Shown piece after piece: positions 13,884 to 13,918 of a DNA stretch of 13,918 nucleotides. The stretch's first letter is position 1; each line of letters opens with the position of its first letter. The DNA is from Thermodesulfobacteriota bacterium (lineage in GTDB: Bacteria; Desulfobacterota; BSN033; UBA1163): contig JASEIE010000063.1 of assembly GCA_030024065.1 (NCBI GenBank), positions 1-13,918 of the forward strand, in the 5' to 3' direction. A program made the position numbers and the translations under genes. The notes beneath the pieces were generated by a model that saw only the letters and a program-made list of their open reading frames with translations, searched no databases and had not been told where the DNA came from.

Positions 13884-13903
13884 CCTGCCCACCGACGGAC
13901 AGG
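13884..13903. repeat. Palindrome of the TGCCTG family
   Basis: CCTGCCC (13884-13890) and GGACAGG (13897-13903) are inverted repeats with one mismatch around a 6-base loop; the minus strand reads TGCCTGTCC...GGGCAGG. It is similar to the palindromes at 8382-8396 and 10970-11002, and like them is intergenic. Confidence 0.6.
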
Positions 13904-13918
13904 CACAAACGATGAAAA

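Overview
The window looks like a chromosomal segment of a Gram-negative environmental bacterium, most likely from the Desulfobacterota (former Deltaproteobacteria) or a nearby lineage. This is an inference from three things: the signalling genes (NtrB-like membrane kinase with a stand-alone receiver, HD-GYP, HEAT-repeat protein), the TAXI-type TRAP transporter with DUF1850, and the many short intergenic palindromic repeats of the CATTCCCG and CCCTCTCCCC types. No rRNA, tRNA, CRISPR array, transposase or integrase gene is visible.

Layout. Positions 1-174 hold the 3' end of a HepT-like RNase toxin gene that enters from the left. A secreted or membrane-anchored protein of unknown function follows (369-1724, +). 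It meets, tail to tail with a 6-bp overlap, a tight five-gene operon on the minus strand (7240 to 1719). In transcription order this operon encodes a 63-aa excisionase-type HTH protein, a HEAT-repeat protein, an HD-GYP protein, a membrane histidine kinase and a single-domain response regulator. Gaps are 7, 12, 70 (31 if an upstream kinase start is used) and 6 bp. The HEAT and HD-GYP proteins appear to share an N-terminal domain, so the operon may be a single signalling device. It is the most interesting coding content here.

A 403-bp spacer (7241-7643) carries a 14-bp palindrome and an unusual inverted array of 7-bp repeats. It precedes nth (endonuclease III, 7644-8291, +). nth converges on a second minus-strand operon (12010 to 8411) for a TAXI-family TRAP transporter: periplasmic receptor, DUF1850 protein and fused small/large permease. 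A large hairpin lies between the receptor and DUF1850 genes and appears to include the ribosome binding site of the latter, which would favour high receptor and low permease synthesis.

A 486-bp divergent spacer (12011-12496) holds candidate promoters in both directions, a CATTCCCG-type palindromic repeat interrupted by a second palindrome, and short direct repeats. The last gene (12497-13834, +) is a HemL-like class III aminotransferase, followed by a hairpin and another copy of the TGCCTG palindrome family. All functions were assigned by reading motifs by eye; no database search was run.
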